This document shows positions 29,301 to 37,459 of a stretch of DNA of 64,000 nucleotides, in pieces (within the stretch, counting starts at the first letter, position 1; each line of letters opens with the position of its first letter). The stretch comes from Chitinophagaceae bacterium. Lineage in GTDB: Bacteria > Bacteroidota > Bacteroidia > Chitinophagales > Chitinophagaceae. The notes under the pieces are model-generated. The model was given only the letters and a program-made list of their open reading frames with translations, did no database searches and was not told the DNA's origin. Both the position numbers and the translations under genes were made by a program. Location: positions 87,474-151,473 of the forward strand of contig JAGXRG010000063.1 of assembly GCA_018335935.1 (NCBI GenBank), read 5' to 3'.

Positions 29301-30704
29301 AAAACCATTCAACTCAATTATACTGAAAATTATAAGAGTCGTATTCCTGGATTTATGGATAGCACACAAGCATTTGGTCAGAATTTTAATAGCATGCAAC
29401 CTGGTCTTGATTATGTATTTGGCAAACAACCTGATTCTAGGTGGTTAGAACGAAAAGCAGCAGCAGGATTGTTTAGTGTAGACAGTAATTTCAATTTATT
29501 ATTCCGACAAAATTTTGAACAAAAACTCAGTATTAATGCACAGTTAGAACCAATAAGAGAATTTACTATTGATATTAGTTTAGAAAAATCCTTCAGTAAA
29601 GAATACACTGAATTATTTAAAGATACTTTGTTCAATAACAACTCAAATAACAAACAACATTTAAATCCTTATGCTACTGGAGGATTTAGTGTTTCATTTA
29701 TTTCGTTCAGCACTTTATTTGGAAAAGTAGACCCAAATGAAGTAACAGAAATATTTAAAACATTTCAAAGCTATAGACCAATTATTTCTCAAAGATTGGC
29801 AAATGAAAATCCATATTGGTCTGCACAAGGAGGAACTATTGATGCTAATGGTTATGCAAGTGGTTATGGCAAATACAGTCAAGATGTTTTAATTCCATCC
29901 TTCATTGCAGCTTACACTAAAAAAGATCCTAATGAAGTAGCATTAATTAAACAAAATAATAGTAGTGTAAAAAATAATCCATTTGCTGGTATTCTTCCAA
30001 AACCTAATTGGAGATTGAGTTATACAGGTTTAAGCAAAATTCCATCATTGGCTAAAAAATTCACTTCCATTAACATTACTCATCAGTATAGTGGTACATT
30101 AAGTATGAACAGCTATACAAGTGCTTTACAATTTGCTGACCCTTTTCGATATGGAGCACCACAATTTAGAATTGGAGACACGGGTAATTATGTGCCATTT
30201 TTCTTAGTACCTAATATTACTATTCAAGAACAGTTTCAACCATTGATTGGTATAGACGTTACCACCACAGACCAATTAAATTTAAAGTTCGAGTATAAGA
30301 AAAGCAGAATACTCAGTTTAAGTTTAGTAGATTATCAGCTCAGTGAAACCAATGCAACAGAATGGACTATTGGAGGAAGTTTTAGAAAGAAAGGTGTAAG
30401 ATTACCAAAGTTTTTAATGCAACTGCTTAGTAAAAAAGATAAACTCGAAAACGACTTAAGCTTTAAGCTAGACTTAAGTATGAGAGATGAAGCTACAAGC
30501 AATAGTAGGCTCGATCAACCCAATGCTTATGGAACAGGTGGGCAAAAAGTAATTACTATTCAACCTGCATTAGATTATGTTATCAATAACCGCATCAATT
30601 TAAAAATATTCTTTGATCAGCGTAAAATCATTCCTTATATATCAACCTCTGCACCAACCACAAATACAAGGGCTGGAGTTCAGGTAAGAGTTTCGCTACA
30701 ATAA
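23331..30704 (+). CDS. sprA: SprA, outer-membrane pore of the type IX secretion system
   Basis: A 2457-residue protein forming the giant beta-barrel through which T9SS cargo crosses the outer membrane; it is also needed for gliding in Flavobacterium. A signal peptide covers about residues 1-27 (cleavage after VFA). The start codon is TTG at 23331; the first ATG is inside the signal peptide at codon 19 and would destroy it. The long repetitive strand-rich sequence, with an IYIDDFEGTRSSLDL segment and a C-terminal barrel strand ending in VQVRVSLQ, matches SprA. Size is normal for the family. Other T9SS genes are outside the window. Confidence 0.95.
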   Translation: MKQIIFKALGCAVFGAVSMFQQGLVFAQTTNDSLKYPLQDRRGDKFTWRNLNSFNIGDTSILKQDIEYDFKTKRYYITEKIGNRTYRKPTYLTFQEFYAIKSKQQEAINFKLRTDALFNLNKKTQRPNHIVYPKFFDRTFGLGNIAPNASSAIDNAKSAIDQTKKSVADATKAAKNPLGSLIDIKPTGNIDILMGYQGQYTNNPTIPERARRTGGFDFDMNANVGVNANIGDKLKLPINYNTLANFDYLNQIKLDYKGSEDEILKSIEAGNIGFESKGTLIPSATNLFGIKTQLQFGKLYFTAALANQRNQRQNQTLQGGAAVTTFQKKLSDYDENRHFLVAQHFRKNFNTAMSKLPIVVSQIQVQRIEVWVTNRNGATTDARDVIGFADLGESEVSNTNIAPRNNNSQPDNGNNSLYNSLIANPNNRVPSQVNSNMLALGLRPVNDYEKTFARKLTPNEYIFNPQLGMLSLNSQLLPDEVLGVAYEYSLNGRVYKVGEFSQEVALDTSSQQAGVQKMLFLKLLKATSARVNLPIWRLMMKNVYSLDMVGISREDFRLNILYEQPSGGMNRYLPESSPSVEGRPLISIIGLDNLNNRNDPQPDGQFDFVENFTILPQYGRIILPKLEPFGADLDTLAFGGMPDSTKAKYVFNFLYDTIKAIAQTYANLDRFYMQGQAKGSGGSEIYLGAFNIPQGSVRINAGGQLLVEGSDYTIDYNLGSVKILNQAILNSGVPVNVSYENNANFGIQQKGFLGLRLDYKANKKLSFGATMERLNERPFFTKMNFGDDPVRNTIYGVDFSYKSNWPQLTKWLNKLPFYNSKTMSTITAYGEAAYFKPGHPPQIGSGGNGLIYIDDFEGTRSSLDLRFPLISWALASTPQGKAQFPEAELTDSIDYNFNRSRLAWYNIEPNLQDKNSNSNPLKSDLNELSNPRVRQVFTNELFPQQTTNIVNTQTQTFDLSYYPQEPGPYNFISDPSKINSFGKFTNPSEKRKKWGGIMRAIDQTDFETNNFEFLEFWVQNPFINDSLRTGGKLVINLGNLSEDILKDGKRFYENGMNTPTSPALVDSSNTWGKTPVNPIQITTAFSNNPDDRPYQDVGFDGLSDEEERRKRSDYLNKLFTQFGPNSIIYQNAIKDPSNDNYLWYRDANFNASNTGILQRYKKFNNPQGNSPIVTGGSEFSPATTLYPDNEDLNRDNTLNETEQYYEYEIDIAPGMDVGNTKYITDKRQVNVRYANGQQGKENWYLFRIPLKEGTRINDIPDFKSIRFMRMYMTGWEDSITMRFARLDLVRNIWRQFTYDIDTTGKYAPVASNSSLNTLAVNLEENSARSPVNYVIPPGIERVQQLSNNGVNLLQNEQALAIRVSGLEPNKSRGVFKTLNLDIRQYGKINMFAHLDYPPKALTKVENGDVNLVVRIGQDFLNNYYEIKLPLNITPEGRYTPAQANIVWPDSNNLDIDLQELISIKLERNNTPGFNVQNIYRKVRGLKTISVFGNPNLGEVRGILVAMEHAGKKSSTIDAELWVNELRLSNINETGAYAALGRVDITLADLGKLSVSANMHTQGFGSIESKIQERSRENLTQFDAALNIDAGKLLPKSAKITLPVFASISKTIRTPQFDPYDKDVLYKDKINAAGNSKTRDSIKNMSLDQTTIKTINVTNMKVAPGLTNKLWSLSNFDLSFSYTQTINSSPTVEENKVDKYRGALGYSYQKQAKYIEPFKKIIKSKSKWLGLIKDFNFNLMPSTIGFRADVNRQMGRFIPRIVNTDLTSTKIQRVDTTYDKYFTFDRFYNVRWDISKSLNLDFNAVNNARVDEPYGILDTKAKRDSVRDNFFKGGRNTLYNQKSIASYTLPLSKFPLTEWITARYGYTTTYNWIGASRVAVELGNIIENSQDNTMTAQFDLTRLYSKSRFLRNLDNPLPPGTEPPPITDLLKNLPTKEDALKGLEGKKKDEALAKWKKQRRDARNGNRIQRQNQQMAMSPIVRAAGKILTMLKTIQLNYTENYKSRIPGFMDSTQAFGQNFNSMQPGLDYVFGKQPDSRWLERKAAAGLFSVDSNFNLLFRQNFEQKLSINAQLEPIREFTIDISLEKSFSKEYTELFKDTLFNNNSNNKQHLNPYATGGFSVSFISFSTLFGKVDPNEVTEIFKTFQSYRPIISQRLANENPYWSAQGGTIDANGYASGYGKYSQDVLIPSFIAAYTKKDPNEVALIKQNNSSVKNNPFAGILPKPNWRLSYTGLSKIPSLAKKFTSINITHQYSGTLSMNSYTSALQFADPFRYGAPQFRIGDTGNYVPFFLVPNITIQEQFQPLIGIDVTTTDQLNLKFEYKKSRILSLSLVDYQLSETNATEWTIGGSFRKKGVRLPKFLMQLLSKKDKLENDLSFKLDLSMRDEATSNSRLDQPNAYGTGGQKVITIQPALDYVINNRINLKIFFDQRKIIPYISTSAPTTNTRAGVQVRVSLQ

Positions 30705-30747
30705 ATTTTAAAGAAAGTTTTTAAGTATCTTGCATTGCTTTGCAATC

Positions 30748-31716
30748 ATGAGAAAAGTAAAATACTATTATAATACTCATACACTAAAATTCGAGAAACA
30801 CGAAGTACCTCTTCGTGTTCGGTTGGCTCAAACATTTGGTTTCATAGCTGCATCTATAGTTACTGGCATTATCATTATGTTAATTGTATTTAGATATGTT
30901 GAAAATCCCGAAACTAAATTACTCAGAAAACAGAATGAAGACTTAAGAGATAATTATGCATTAGTAAATGAAAGAATTAAGCAATTGAATTTAAGAATGC
31001 AAGAATTAGAGACCAGAGATAATAAAGTGTATCGTTCGGTATTTGAAGCCTTACCTATACATGATAGTGCTCGTTTAAAAGACCAAGAAGTACAAAAAGA
31101 AGTTCAACTAATTCAAAGTTTAAGCGAATCTCAACTATTAAATTCTGTTACTAAACAAATCAACAATTTAACCTTAAGAGTAGCTTTTCAAGCTAAAAGC
31201 TATAACCAGATTGATAATATGGTGAAGAATAAAGAAAAATTATTATTAGCCATACCTGCCATACAACCCATTAGTAATAAGGATTTGAATAGAATAGCCA
31301 GTGGCTTTGGTTATCGCTTACACCCAATTTTAAAAATTGGTCGTATGCATGCTGGACTTGATTTTACTGCTCCTATTGGTACACCAATTTATGCAACTGC
31401 TGATGGAAGAGTTAGTAAAACAGAATTTAATGGGGGTTTTGGTAATCATGTTATTATTAATCATGGTTATGGTATAGAAACTCTTTATGGCCACATGAGT
31501 AGAATAAAAGTGAGAAATGGTGAAACTGTAAAACGTGGCGAAATAATAGGATATGTAGGTAATACAGGTTTAAGCAGTGGTCCACATTGCCATTATGAAG
31601 TACACAGAAAAGGAAATCCTGTTGACCCCATTTATTATTTTTATAGAGACTTATCTCCTGTTCAGTTCGATAGAATTAGAAAACTTGCAGCAGCAGCTAA
31701 TCAGAGTTTGGATTAG
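30748..31716 (+). CDS. M23 (LytM-type) peptidoglycan endopeptidase, membrane anchored
   Basis: One N-terminal membrane helix (about 31-49), a coiled-coil stretch (about 55-95), then a C-terminal M23 zinc peptidase domain. Zinc ligands H201 and D205 (MHAGLDF) and the H280-C-H282 motif are intact, so it should be active rather than an EnvC/NlpD-like activator. It would cleave peptide cross-links in the periplasm. The ATG at 30748 is chosen; the upstream TTG adds only six residues. It follows sprA by 43 bases and could be cotranscribed with it. Confidence 0.9.
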   Translation: MRKVKYYYNTHTLKFEKHEVPLRVRLAQTFGFIAASIVTGIIIMLIVFRYVENPETKLLRKQNEDLRDNYALVNERIKQLNLRMQELETRDNKVYRSVFEALPIHDSARLKDQEVQKEVQLIQSLSESQLLNSVTKQINNLTLRVAFQAKSYNQIDNMVKNKEKLLLAIPAIQPISNKDLNRIASGFGYRLHPILKIGRMHAGLDFTAPIGTPIYATADGRVSKTEFNGGFGNHVIINHGYGIETLYGHMSRIKVRNGETVKRGEIIGYVGNTGLSSGPHCHYEVHRKGNPVDPIYYFYRDLSPVQFDRIRKLAAAANQSLD

Positions 31717-31810
31717 AAGTTAGTAATTAGTCTTTAGTAATATGTCATTAGTTTTCCTTACAATTAACTTTTCAGTTTTTTTAGTTTTAATTTTTTAGTT
31801 TTTTAAAAAA

Positions 31811-32548
31811 GTGTGTTTCAACATAGAACATATTATTCAACATTCAGATACTTTAGCAATAAGGTATAACAATGTTTTGCCAGCATTGAGTTCAGAAAAA
31901 AAGGAACTAAGAATTGAGTTTCCAACGTATTATTTTGTAAGTGGTTTTTCTCATCCTTCACTTCCCATTATCACAAAAAATGGAATTGAACTTGCAGAAT
32001 GGGGATTAATTCCACATTGGATTAAAGACGAACAATCGGCAAACAACATCAAAACAAAAACCTTAAATGCAGTTGGGGAAACGATTTCAGAAAAACCTTC
32101 TTTTAAAAAAGCCATACTTAAACAAAGATGTTTACTGCCTGTTAATGGTTTTTACGAATGGAGAGATTATAAAAAAACAAAATATCCTTATCTCATTCAA
32201 GTAAAAGACAAATCAATTTTCTCTTTGGGTTGTATTTATGATGTGTGGGTAGATCAGTCAACAGGAGAAGTCATTAAAACATTCAGTATTATTACCACAC
32301 CAGCAAATCCATTAATGGAGAAAATTCATAATCTCAAAAAAAGAATGCCATTAATTATAAAAGCTGAAGATGAAGCCAAATGGATTGATGAAAATTTATC
32401 AACTATAGAAGTGCAACAACTCATCAAACCTTTTGATGAAAGTGAAATGACTGCTTATACCATAAGCAGGGATGCAAACAATTCCAGAAATGACAGAAAC
32501 ATAGAACAAATCATTCATCCAATTCTATACAGTGAATTACCCAATTAA
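31811..32548 (+). CDS. SRAP/HMCES-type abasic-site processing protein (YedK family)
   Basis: SOS-response-associated peptidase that forms a covalent thiazolidine link to abasic sites in single-stranded DNA through its N-terminal cysteine after Met removal. The start is GTG at 31811, and the required C2 follows directly, so this start is fixed by function. Other active-site residues are N86, E116 (NGFYEW) and H173 (IHNLKKRMP), at spacings matching E. coli YedK N75, E105 and H160. Length 245 is normal. No LexA-box-like sequence was recognised upstream. Confidence 0.93.
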   Translation: MCFNIEHIIQHSDTLAIRYNNVLPALSSEKKELRIEFPTYYFVSGFSHPSLPIITKNGIELAEWGLIPHWIKDEQSANNIKTKTLNAVGETISEKPSFKKAILKQRCLLPVNGFYEWRDYKKTKYPYLIQVKDKSIFSLGCIYDVWVDQSTGEVIKTFSIITTPANPLMEKIHNLKKRMPLIIKAEDEAKWIDENLSTIEVQQLIKPFDESEMTAYTISRDANNSRNDRNIEQIIHPILYSELPN

Positions 32549-32583
32549 ACTTTACTTTGCATCACTAAAAAAATATTCTCAGC

Positions 32584-34227
32584 ATGAAAGTTTTGAAGTC
32601 TTTATTCTATCTCTCGATACTTTGCTTTTGTTTAGTTTCTTGTTCATCTAAACAACAAGTAGATACTTTAGTATTTAATGCCACAATTTATACTGTTGAT
32701 TCTAGTTTTTCAAGTACTGAAGCTATGGCAATTAAAGATGGTAAAATTGTTGAAACAGGTACTAATAAAGATCTTCAAGAAAAATACCAAGCAAAAGAAA
32801 ATATAGATGCTCAAGGAAAATTTATTTATCCTGGTTTTATTGATGCACATGCACATTTTATTGGTTATGCTGAAGCTTTACAAAGAGCCGGTTTATATGG
32901 CACTAAAAGTTGGGATGAAATTTTAGAAATATTAAAAACATTTAGTGCTACACATCAAGAAGGTTGGATATTAGGTAGAGGTTGGGATCAAAACAATTGG
33001 CCAATTAAATCTTTTCCTACAAATGAAAAATTAAATGAACTTTTCCCAAACCGACCAGTAATGTTAATGCGTGTTGATGGTCATGCTGCAATAGTTAATA
33101 ATAAAGCTTTAGAATTAGCAAACATTAAAGCTGGAGATAAAATGATTGGTGGAGATGTGGTAGTAAAAAATGGAAAACTTACAGGATTATTAATTGACAA
33201 TGCCGTGGATTTAGTATCTGCTAAAATACCAGAAACAACCGATGAGCAATTTGCTAAGAATTTACTTCAAGCACAAGAAAATTGCTTTGCAGTGGGTTTA
33301 ACAACTATTGATGATTGTGGCATGCATTATAAAAATGTAGAAAAAATAAAAGCATTACAAGAAGCTCAACAACTTAAAATGCGATTTTATATTATGTTGA
33401 GTGACGAAAAAGATAATTACGATTATGCCGATAAAAAGGGAATTATAAAAACCAATCAACTTAATGTAAGAAGTTTTAAAGTATATGGTGATGGAGCTCT
33501 CGGTTCAAGAGGTGCTTGTTTATTGCAAGATTATGCCGATCAGCATGGACATAAAGGATTTTTATTGAGTAATCCAGAACATTTTGATTCTGTTGCACAA
33601 CGATTATACAGCAAGGGTTTCCAAATGTGTACTCATGCTATTGGAGATAGTGGTAATAGAACTATTTTAGATATTTATGCCAAATATTTAAAAGGTAAAA
33701 ATGATTTGCGTTGGAGAATTGAACATGCTCAAGTAGTAAATGAAAATGATTTTAAAAAATTTGCTGAGAACAGCATCATCCCTTCTGTTCAGCCAACTCA
33801 TGCTACCAGCGATATGTATTGGGCTAAAGATCGTTTAGGAGAACAAAGAGAAAAAGGTGCTTATGCCTATAAAACTTTATTACAACAAAATGGATGGTTG
33901 CCTTTAGGCACAGATTTTCCTGTTGAAGATATTTCAACCTTTAAAACCTTCTATGCTGCAACCATAAGAAAAGATGCTAAAGGTTGGCCAGAAAAAGGAT
34001 ATCAAATTGAAAATGCTTTAACCAGAAAACAAACTTTACAAGGTATGACCATTTGGGCAGCTAAAGCAAATTTTGAAGAAAAAGAAAAAGGCAGTTTAGA
34101 AAAAGGCAAATTAGCAGATTTTATTATTTTAGATAAAGATTTGATGAACGCCAATGAGAATGAGTTGTTACAAACTAATGTGCTATCAACTTTTATCAAT
34201 GGAACAAAAGTTTATCAAAAAAAATAA
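32584..34227 (+). CDS. Amidohydrolase 3 family lipoprotein (YtcJ-like)
   Basis: A lipoprotein signal peptide ends at the lipobox LVSC with C20. It is followed by a metal-dependent amidohydrolase of the YtcJ type: FIDAHAHFIGYAEAL near 85-100 gives the metal-binding HxH, and later come WILGRGWDQNNWP, FKVYGDGALGSRGA, HAIGDSGNRTILD and the LGTDFPVE aspartate. It should hydrolyse an amide or imide substrate at the outer membrane or in the periplasm; the substrate is unknown. Length 547 is typical. It lies 35 bases after the SRAP gene and 41 bases before a redoxin gene. Confidence 0.88.
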   Translation: MKVLKSLFYLSILCFCLVSCSSKQQVDTLVFNATIYTVDSSFSSTEAMAIKDGKIVETGTNKDLQEKYQAKENIDAQGKFIYPGFIDAHAHFIGYAEALQRAGLYGTKSWDEILEILKTFSATHQEGWILGRGWDQNNWPIKSFPTNEKLNELFPNRPVMLMRVDGHAAIVNNKALELANIKAGDKMIGGDVVVKNGKLTGLLIDNAVDLVSAKIPETTDEQFAKNLLQAQENCFAVGLTTIDDCGMHYKNVEKIKALQEAQQLKMRFYIMLSDEKDNYDYADKKGIIKTNQLNVRSFKVYGDGALGSRGACLLQDYADQHGHKGFLLSNPEHFDSVAQRLYSKGFQMCTHAIGDSGNRTILDIYAKYLKGKNDLRWRIEHAQVVNENDFKKFAENSIIPSVQPTHATSDMYWAKDRLGEQREKGAYAYKTLLQQNGWLPLGTDFPVEDISTFKTFYAATIRKDAKGWPEKGYQIENALTRKQTLQGMTIWAAKANFEEKEKGSLEKGKLADFIILDKDLMNANENELLQTNVLSTFINGTKVYQKK

Positions 34228-34268
34228 GTTCTCGGTATAATTATTGTTCACTTTTAAAAAATTAAAAT

Positions 34269-34874
34269 ATGAAAAAAATATTTCTAGGTTTTCTAGTAAT
34301 GGGTTCATTGATCGCCTTATCATTCAAAAGTGTAGATACTTTAGAAATTGGTGGAACCATGCCAAAAGCAGATGTAAAAATGCTAGATGTGTCTGGTAAA
34401 GAAGTTGCAATTAAAGATATGATGCAAGAAAATGGCATATTGGTAATGTTTAGTTGCAATACTTGTCCTTATGTAATTAAAAACGAAGCTAGAATAAAAG
34501 CCATCAACCAATACGCACTAGAACATAATGTTGGAGTTATTATTTTAAATAGCAACGAAGCATATAGAACTAAAGATGATAGTTTTGAAGCTATGCAAGC
34601 ATATGCCAAAACTCAAAAATTTAATTGGAATTATGTAATAGATAAAAATCATGAAATTGCTGATGCGTTTGGTGCAAACAGAACACCTGAGTGTTTTTTA
34701 TTTAATAATCAAATGACCCTGGTGTATCATGGTGCAATAGACGATAGTCCTGCAGATGAATCAATAGTTAAAAGAGTTCATTTAAAAGAAGCCATTAACG
34801 AATTAATACAAGGCAAAGAAGTTACAATAAAAGAAAGCAGAAGTGTGGGTTGTAGTATTAAAAGAATTAAATAA
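34269..34874 (+). CDS. Exported redoxin/AhpC-TSA family protein
   Basis: An N-terminal hydrophobic signal segment (1-19) precedes a peroxiredoxin/thioredoxin-like domain with a C63-N-T-C66-P motif at the start of helix 1. The FGANRTPECFLF stretch supplies the cis-proline region, here followed by an additional Cys. This resembles periplasmic thiol-disulfide proteins annotated as thioredoxin family in Bacteroidota. A further Cys is near the C-terminus (SVGCSIKRIK). It probably reduces periplasmic disulfides or peroxide. A terminator follows. Confidence 0.8.
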   Translation: MKKIFLGFLVMGSLIALSFKSVDTLEIGGTMPKADVKMLDVSGKEVAIKDMMQENGILVMFSCNTCPYVIKNEARIKAINQYALEHNVGVIILNSNEAYRTKDDSFEAMQAYAKTQKFNWNYVIDKNHEIADAFGANRTPECFLFNNQMTLVYHGAIDDSPADESIVKRVHLKEAINELIQGKEVTIKESRSVGCSIKRIK

Positions 34875-34898
34875 ACAATCTTTTCATATAAAATTTAC

Positions 34899-34924
34899 AA
34901 GCCTATTTTAAATAGGCTTTTTTA
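34899..34924. terminator. Intrinsic terminator between convergent genes
   Basis: AAGCCTATT (34899-34907) pairs with AATAGGCTT (34911-34919) around a 3-base loop and is followed by a T-run. It ends the plus-strand redoxin transcript; it overlaps the stop region of the convergent TlpA-like gene. Confidence 0.8.
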
Positions 34925-35407
34925 TTGTATAGCTTCTAACAAAGCTTTTTCAAATTCAACAGCTGTAAGTTCTGATTCAAAAAATTTTCTATACTTTTTT
35001 TTATTATTAACTATTAAAGTTGAAGGGATAGCCCCACTCCATTTTTCATCTATCTTCGGACAAAAATAATCTGCATTGGTTTCGTTCAGCCATGCATGAT
35101 TGGTATTGAATTTATTAGCTTTTATAAATTCAGGTAATTTTTTGGGTAAATAAGAAGGTAAATCAACACTCACCAAAAGCAACTTTACTTTTTTACTTTT
35201 ATATTGTTCAACTAGTTTAATAAAGTCTGGAATTTCTTCAATACAAGGTTTACAAAAAGTAGCCCAAAAATTGATTATATAAACTGTATCGTTTTTTGCA
35301 GAATAATATTTAACAACATCGTTAATTTTAAAGGTTGTAATTTTCTGACTGTTTGCAACAACAATACATCCAAAGAAAACAAGGAGTATAAATATTCTTT
35401 TAACCAT
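34922..35407 (-). CDS. TlpA-like periplasmic thioredoxin
   Basis: A signal peptide (about 1-20) precedes a single thioredoxin domain with the redox motif C-K-P-C in FWATFCKPCIEEIPDF. ResA/TlpA proteins reduce disulfides in the periplasm, for example during cytochrome c maturation. The GAIPSTLIV stretch contains the cis-proline. Length 161 is normal. It is convergent with the redoxin gene and divergent from the GH53 gene, so it is a single-gene unit. Confidence 0.88.
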   Translation of the reverse strand: MVKRIFILLVFFGCIVVANSQKITTFKINDVVKYYSAKNDTVYIINFWATFCKPCIEEIPDFIKLVEQYKSKKVKLLLVSVDLPSYLPKKLPEFIKANKFNTNHAWLNETNADYFCPKIDEKWSGAIPSTLIVNNKKKYRKFFESELTAVEFEKALLEAIQ

Positions 35408-35489
35408 GATTAAAGTTCAATTTGTAAAATTTCAAAATAATTTCAATTCTTACCTTAAAATGTAAACTTTTAAATTACATTCACATAAC

Positions 35490-36575
35490 ATGAAATCAAA
35501 TCTAAAATATTACAATTTAATAGTCATTTTATTTTTAATGACGTCTTGTTCTAAAAGTAACGATTCAACAAATACTACGCCAGTTATTCCAACCACAAAA
35601 ACTTTAGAAATTAAAGGAGCTGATATTTCTTATTTGCCAGAAATTAGACAAAGCTCTATTCAATTTTACAATGCTATTGGACAAGCAGAAGATATGCTCA
35701 CCACTTTAAAAAATGCTGGTGTTAATGTAATAAGACTTAGGCTTTGGAAAAACCCAACAGATGCAACATCTAGCTTTCAAACTGTAAAAAACCTAAGTAC
35801 AGAAATTAAAGCTCTTGGAATGAAAACTTTAATTACAGTTCATTATTCCGACTCATGGGCAGATCCTGGAAAGCAAACTAAGCCAGCTCAATGGCAAAGT
35901 CTAAATTTTACACAATTACAAGATAGTGTATATATCTATACCAAAAAGATTATGCAAGAAATGAATCCCGACTATATACAAATTGGTAATGAAATTAATG
36001 GAGGATTATTATGGCCAGAAGGTTCAGCTTCTAACAATAGTCAAATGAAATTATTATTGCAAAAAGGCATTACTGCTGTTAGAGAAATAAATACGTCTAC
36101 CAAAATCATTATTCATTATGCAGGATTTAGCAATGCTTCAAATTTTTACAATTCTATCTCTACTTTAGATTATGATGTTATAGGCTTAAGTTACTATCCA
36201 CTTTGGCATGGAAAAGATGTAAATGCTTTAAAACAAACCATGATTAACCTCTCAGATACTTATAACAAAAAGATATTTATTGCAGAAACATCTTATCCTT
36301 TTACCCATTCTTGGAACGACTGGACTAATAATATAATTGGTTCTGATGCACAAATTTTACCAGAATTTGCAGCTACACCATTCGGACAAAGAGGATTTCT
36401 TAATAAAATAAAAGAAATACTAACTGAAGTGCCCAAAGGAATTGGATTTTGCTATTGGGGAGCCGAATGGGTAAGCTACAAAGGCAATCAAGCAACTAAT
36501 GGCTCAACTTGGGAGAATCAGGCTTTCTGGGACTTTAGTAATTATGCTTTACCAGTTCTAGATGTTTATAAATAG
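35490..36575 (+). CDS. GH53 endo-beta-1,4-galactanase lipoprotein
   Basis: A lipoprotein signal with C20 (LMTSC) leads into a GH53 TIM barrel. Acid/base E168 lies in QIGNEINGGLLWPEG, the nucleophile E266 in FIAETSYPFTHSW; NVIRLRLW and HYSDSWADPGKQ are also typical. It should cut beta-1,4-galactan side chains of pectin at the cell surface or in the periplasm. Length 361 is normal. No SusC/SusD pair or other carbohydrate gene adjoins it, so it is not in a recognisable polysaccharide utilisation locus here. Confidence 0.92.
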   Translation: MKSNLKYYNLIVILFLMTSCSKSNDSTNTTPVIPTTKTLEIKGADISYLPEIRQSSIQFYNAIGQAEDMLTTLKNAGVNVIRLRLWKNPTDATSSFQTVKNLSTEIKALGMKTLITVHYSDSWADPGKQTKPAQWQSLNFTQLQDSVYIYTKKIMQEMNPDYIQIGNEINGGLLWPEGSASNNSQMKLLLQKGITAVREINTSTKIIIHYAGFSNASNFYNSISTLDYDVIGLSYYPLWHGKDVNALKQTMINLSDTYNKKIFIAETSYPFTHSWNDWTNNIIGSDAQILPEFAATPFGQRGFLNKIKEILTEVPKGIGFCYWGAEWVSYKGNQATNGSTWENQAFWDFSNYALPVLDVYK

Positions 36576-36675
36576 CATATAAAATTTCATTATAGCATTT
36601 TATTATCATTCATTAACTTTTGCTTAAAATAAATTACCTTTTATTCAATTCACTAAATTTGATAAAACTAATTGC

Positions 36676-37455
36676 ATGGTCAAAAATCTTTTTCTTCTAA
36701 TTTTTTGTATTTCTGTTACACAAATTTCTTTTGCTCAATTTAATACTGTAATTAGAACTGGCAGACCAGGACAAGCTATAGGTGCTTTTACAGTGGGCAA
36801 AAATGTATTACAATTTCAACAAGGTTTAGAATATGGAGGAATTACCAATAATAATACTGCACCAAATACTTTTATTAGTAATCATGTTGTTCGATATGGC
36901 ATTGCCGAGACTGTTGAAATTAGTGCATTAGTAGATTATCAAAATGATCATAAAAACGAAAACAATGTAATTATCAATAAAAGTGGAATTAGCAATTTAC
37001 ATCTTGGGTTTCGTGTTCACATCAATAACCAAAAAGGAATTTTACCTACTACAGGTTTTCAGTGGAGATTAAAAATACCAAACACTTCAAATGACTATCC
37101 TACTCAAAATATTGGGTCTGTAATGATTTTTGTGGCGAACTGGAGTTTACCGAAAGACTGTGGACTTAGTACAAATTGGATTTATGCAACATCTGGAAAT
37201 AATACCCCTGCAACTGGTAAATATGTAATTAACTTTTCGTTTCCTATTCATAATAAATGGAGTGGCTTTATTGAAAACTATGGCCAATTACAACAATCTA
37301 TTTTTCAAACAAGATTCGATGGAGGTGTTGCCTATTTAATTAATAATAATGTTCAGTTAGATGCTTCAGCAGGCTTTGGAAATAATCAAGGTGTAAAGGA
37401 TTATTTTGTAAGCACAGGCATTTCTTGGAGACTACTACCAAAAAGAAAAAAATAA
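36676..37455 (+). CDS. Outer-membrane beta-barrel, MetA-pathway/phenol_MetA_deg-like
   Basis: A signal peptide ending SFAQ (about residue 20) is followed by alternating strand sequence ending in DYFVSTGISWRLLPKRKK, the terminal-strand pattern of the transporter-like family related to Phenol_MetA_deg. The GVAYLINNNVQLDASAGFG strand is characteristic. It probably sits in the outer membrane; substrate unknown. Only 4 bases separate it from the first mechanosensitive channel gene, so the two are likely coupled. Confidence 0.72.
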   Translation: MVKNLFLLIFCISVTQISFAQFNTVIRTGRPGQAIGAFTVGKNVLQFQQGLEYGGITNNNTAPNTFISNHVVRYGIAETVEISALVDYQNDHKNENNVIINKSGISNLHLGFRVHINNQKGILPTTGFQWRLKIPNTSNDYPTQNIGSVMIFVANWSLPKDCGLSTNWIYATSGNNTPATGKYVINFSFPIHNKWSGFIENYGQLQQSIFQTRFDGGVAYLINNNVQLDASAGFGNNQGVKDYFVSTGISWRLLPKRKK

Positions 37456-37459
37456 GTTT

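Noticed and set aside
34269..34874. Typical peroxiredoxin with a lone peroxidatic cysteine
   Set aside because: The CNTC pair suggests a disulfide-exchange protein; peroxidase activity is possible but not supported, so only the broad family is named.
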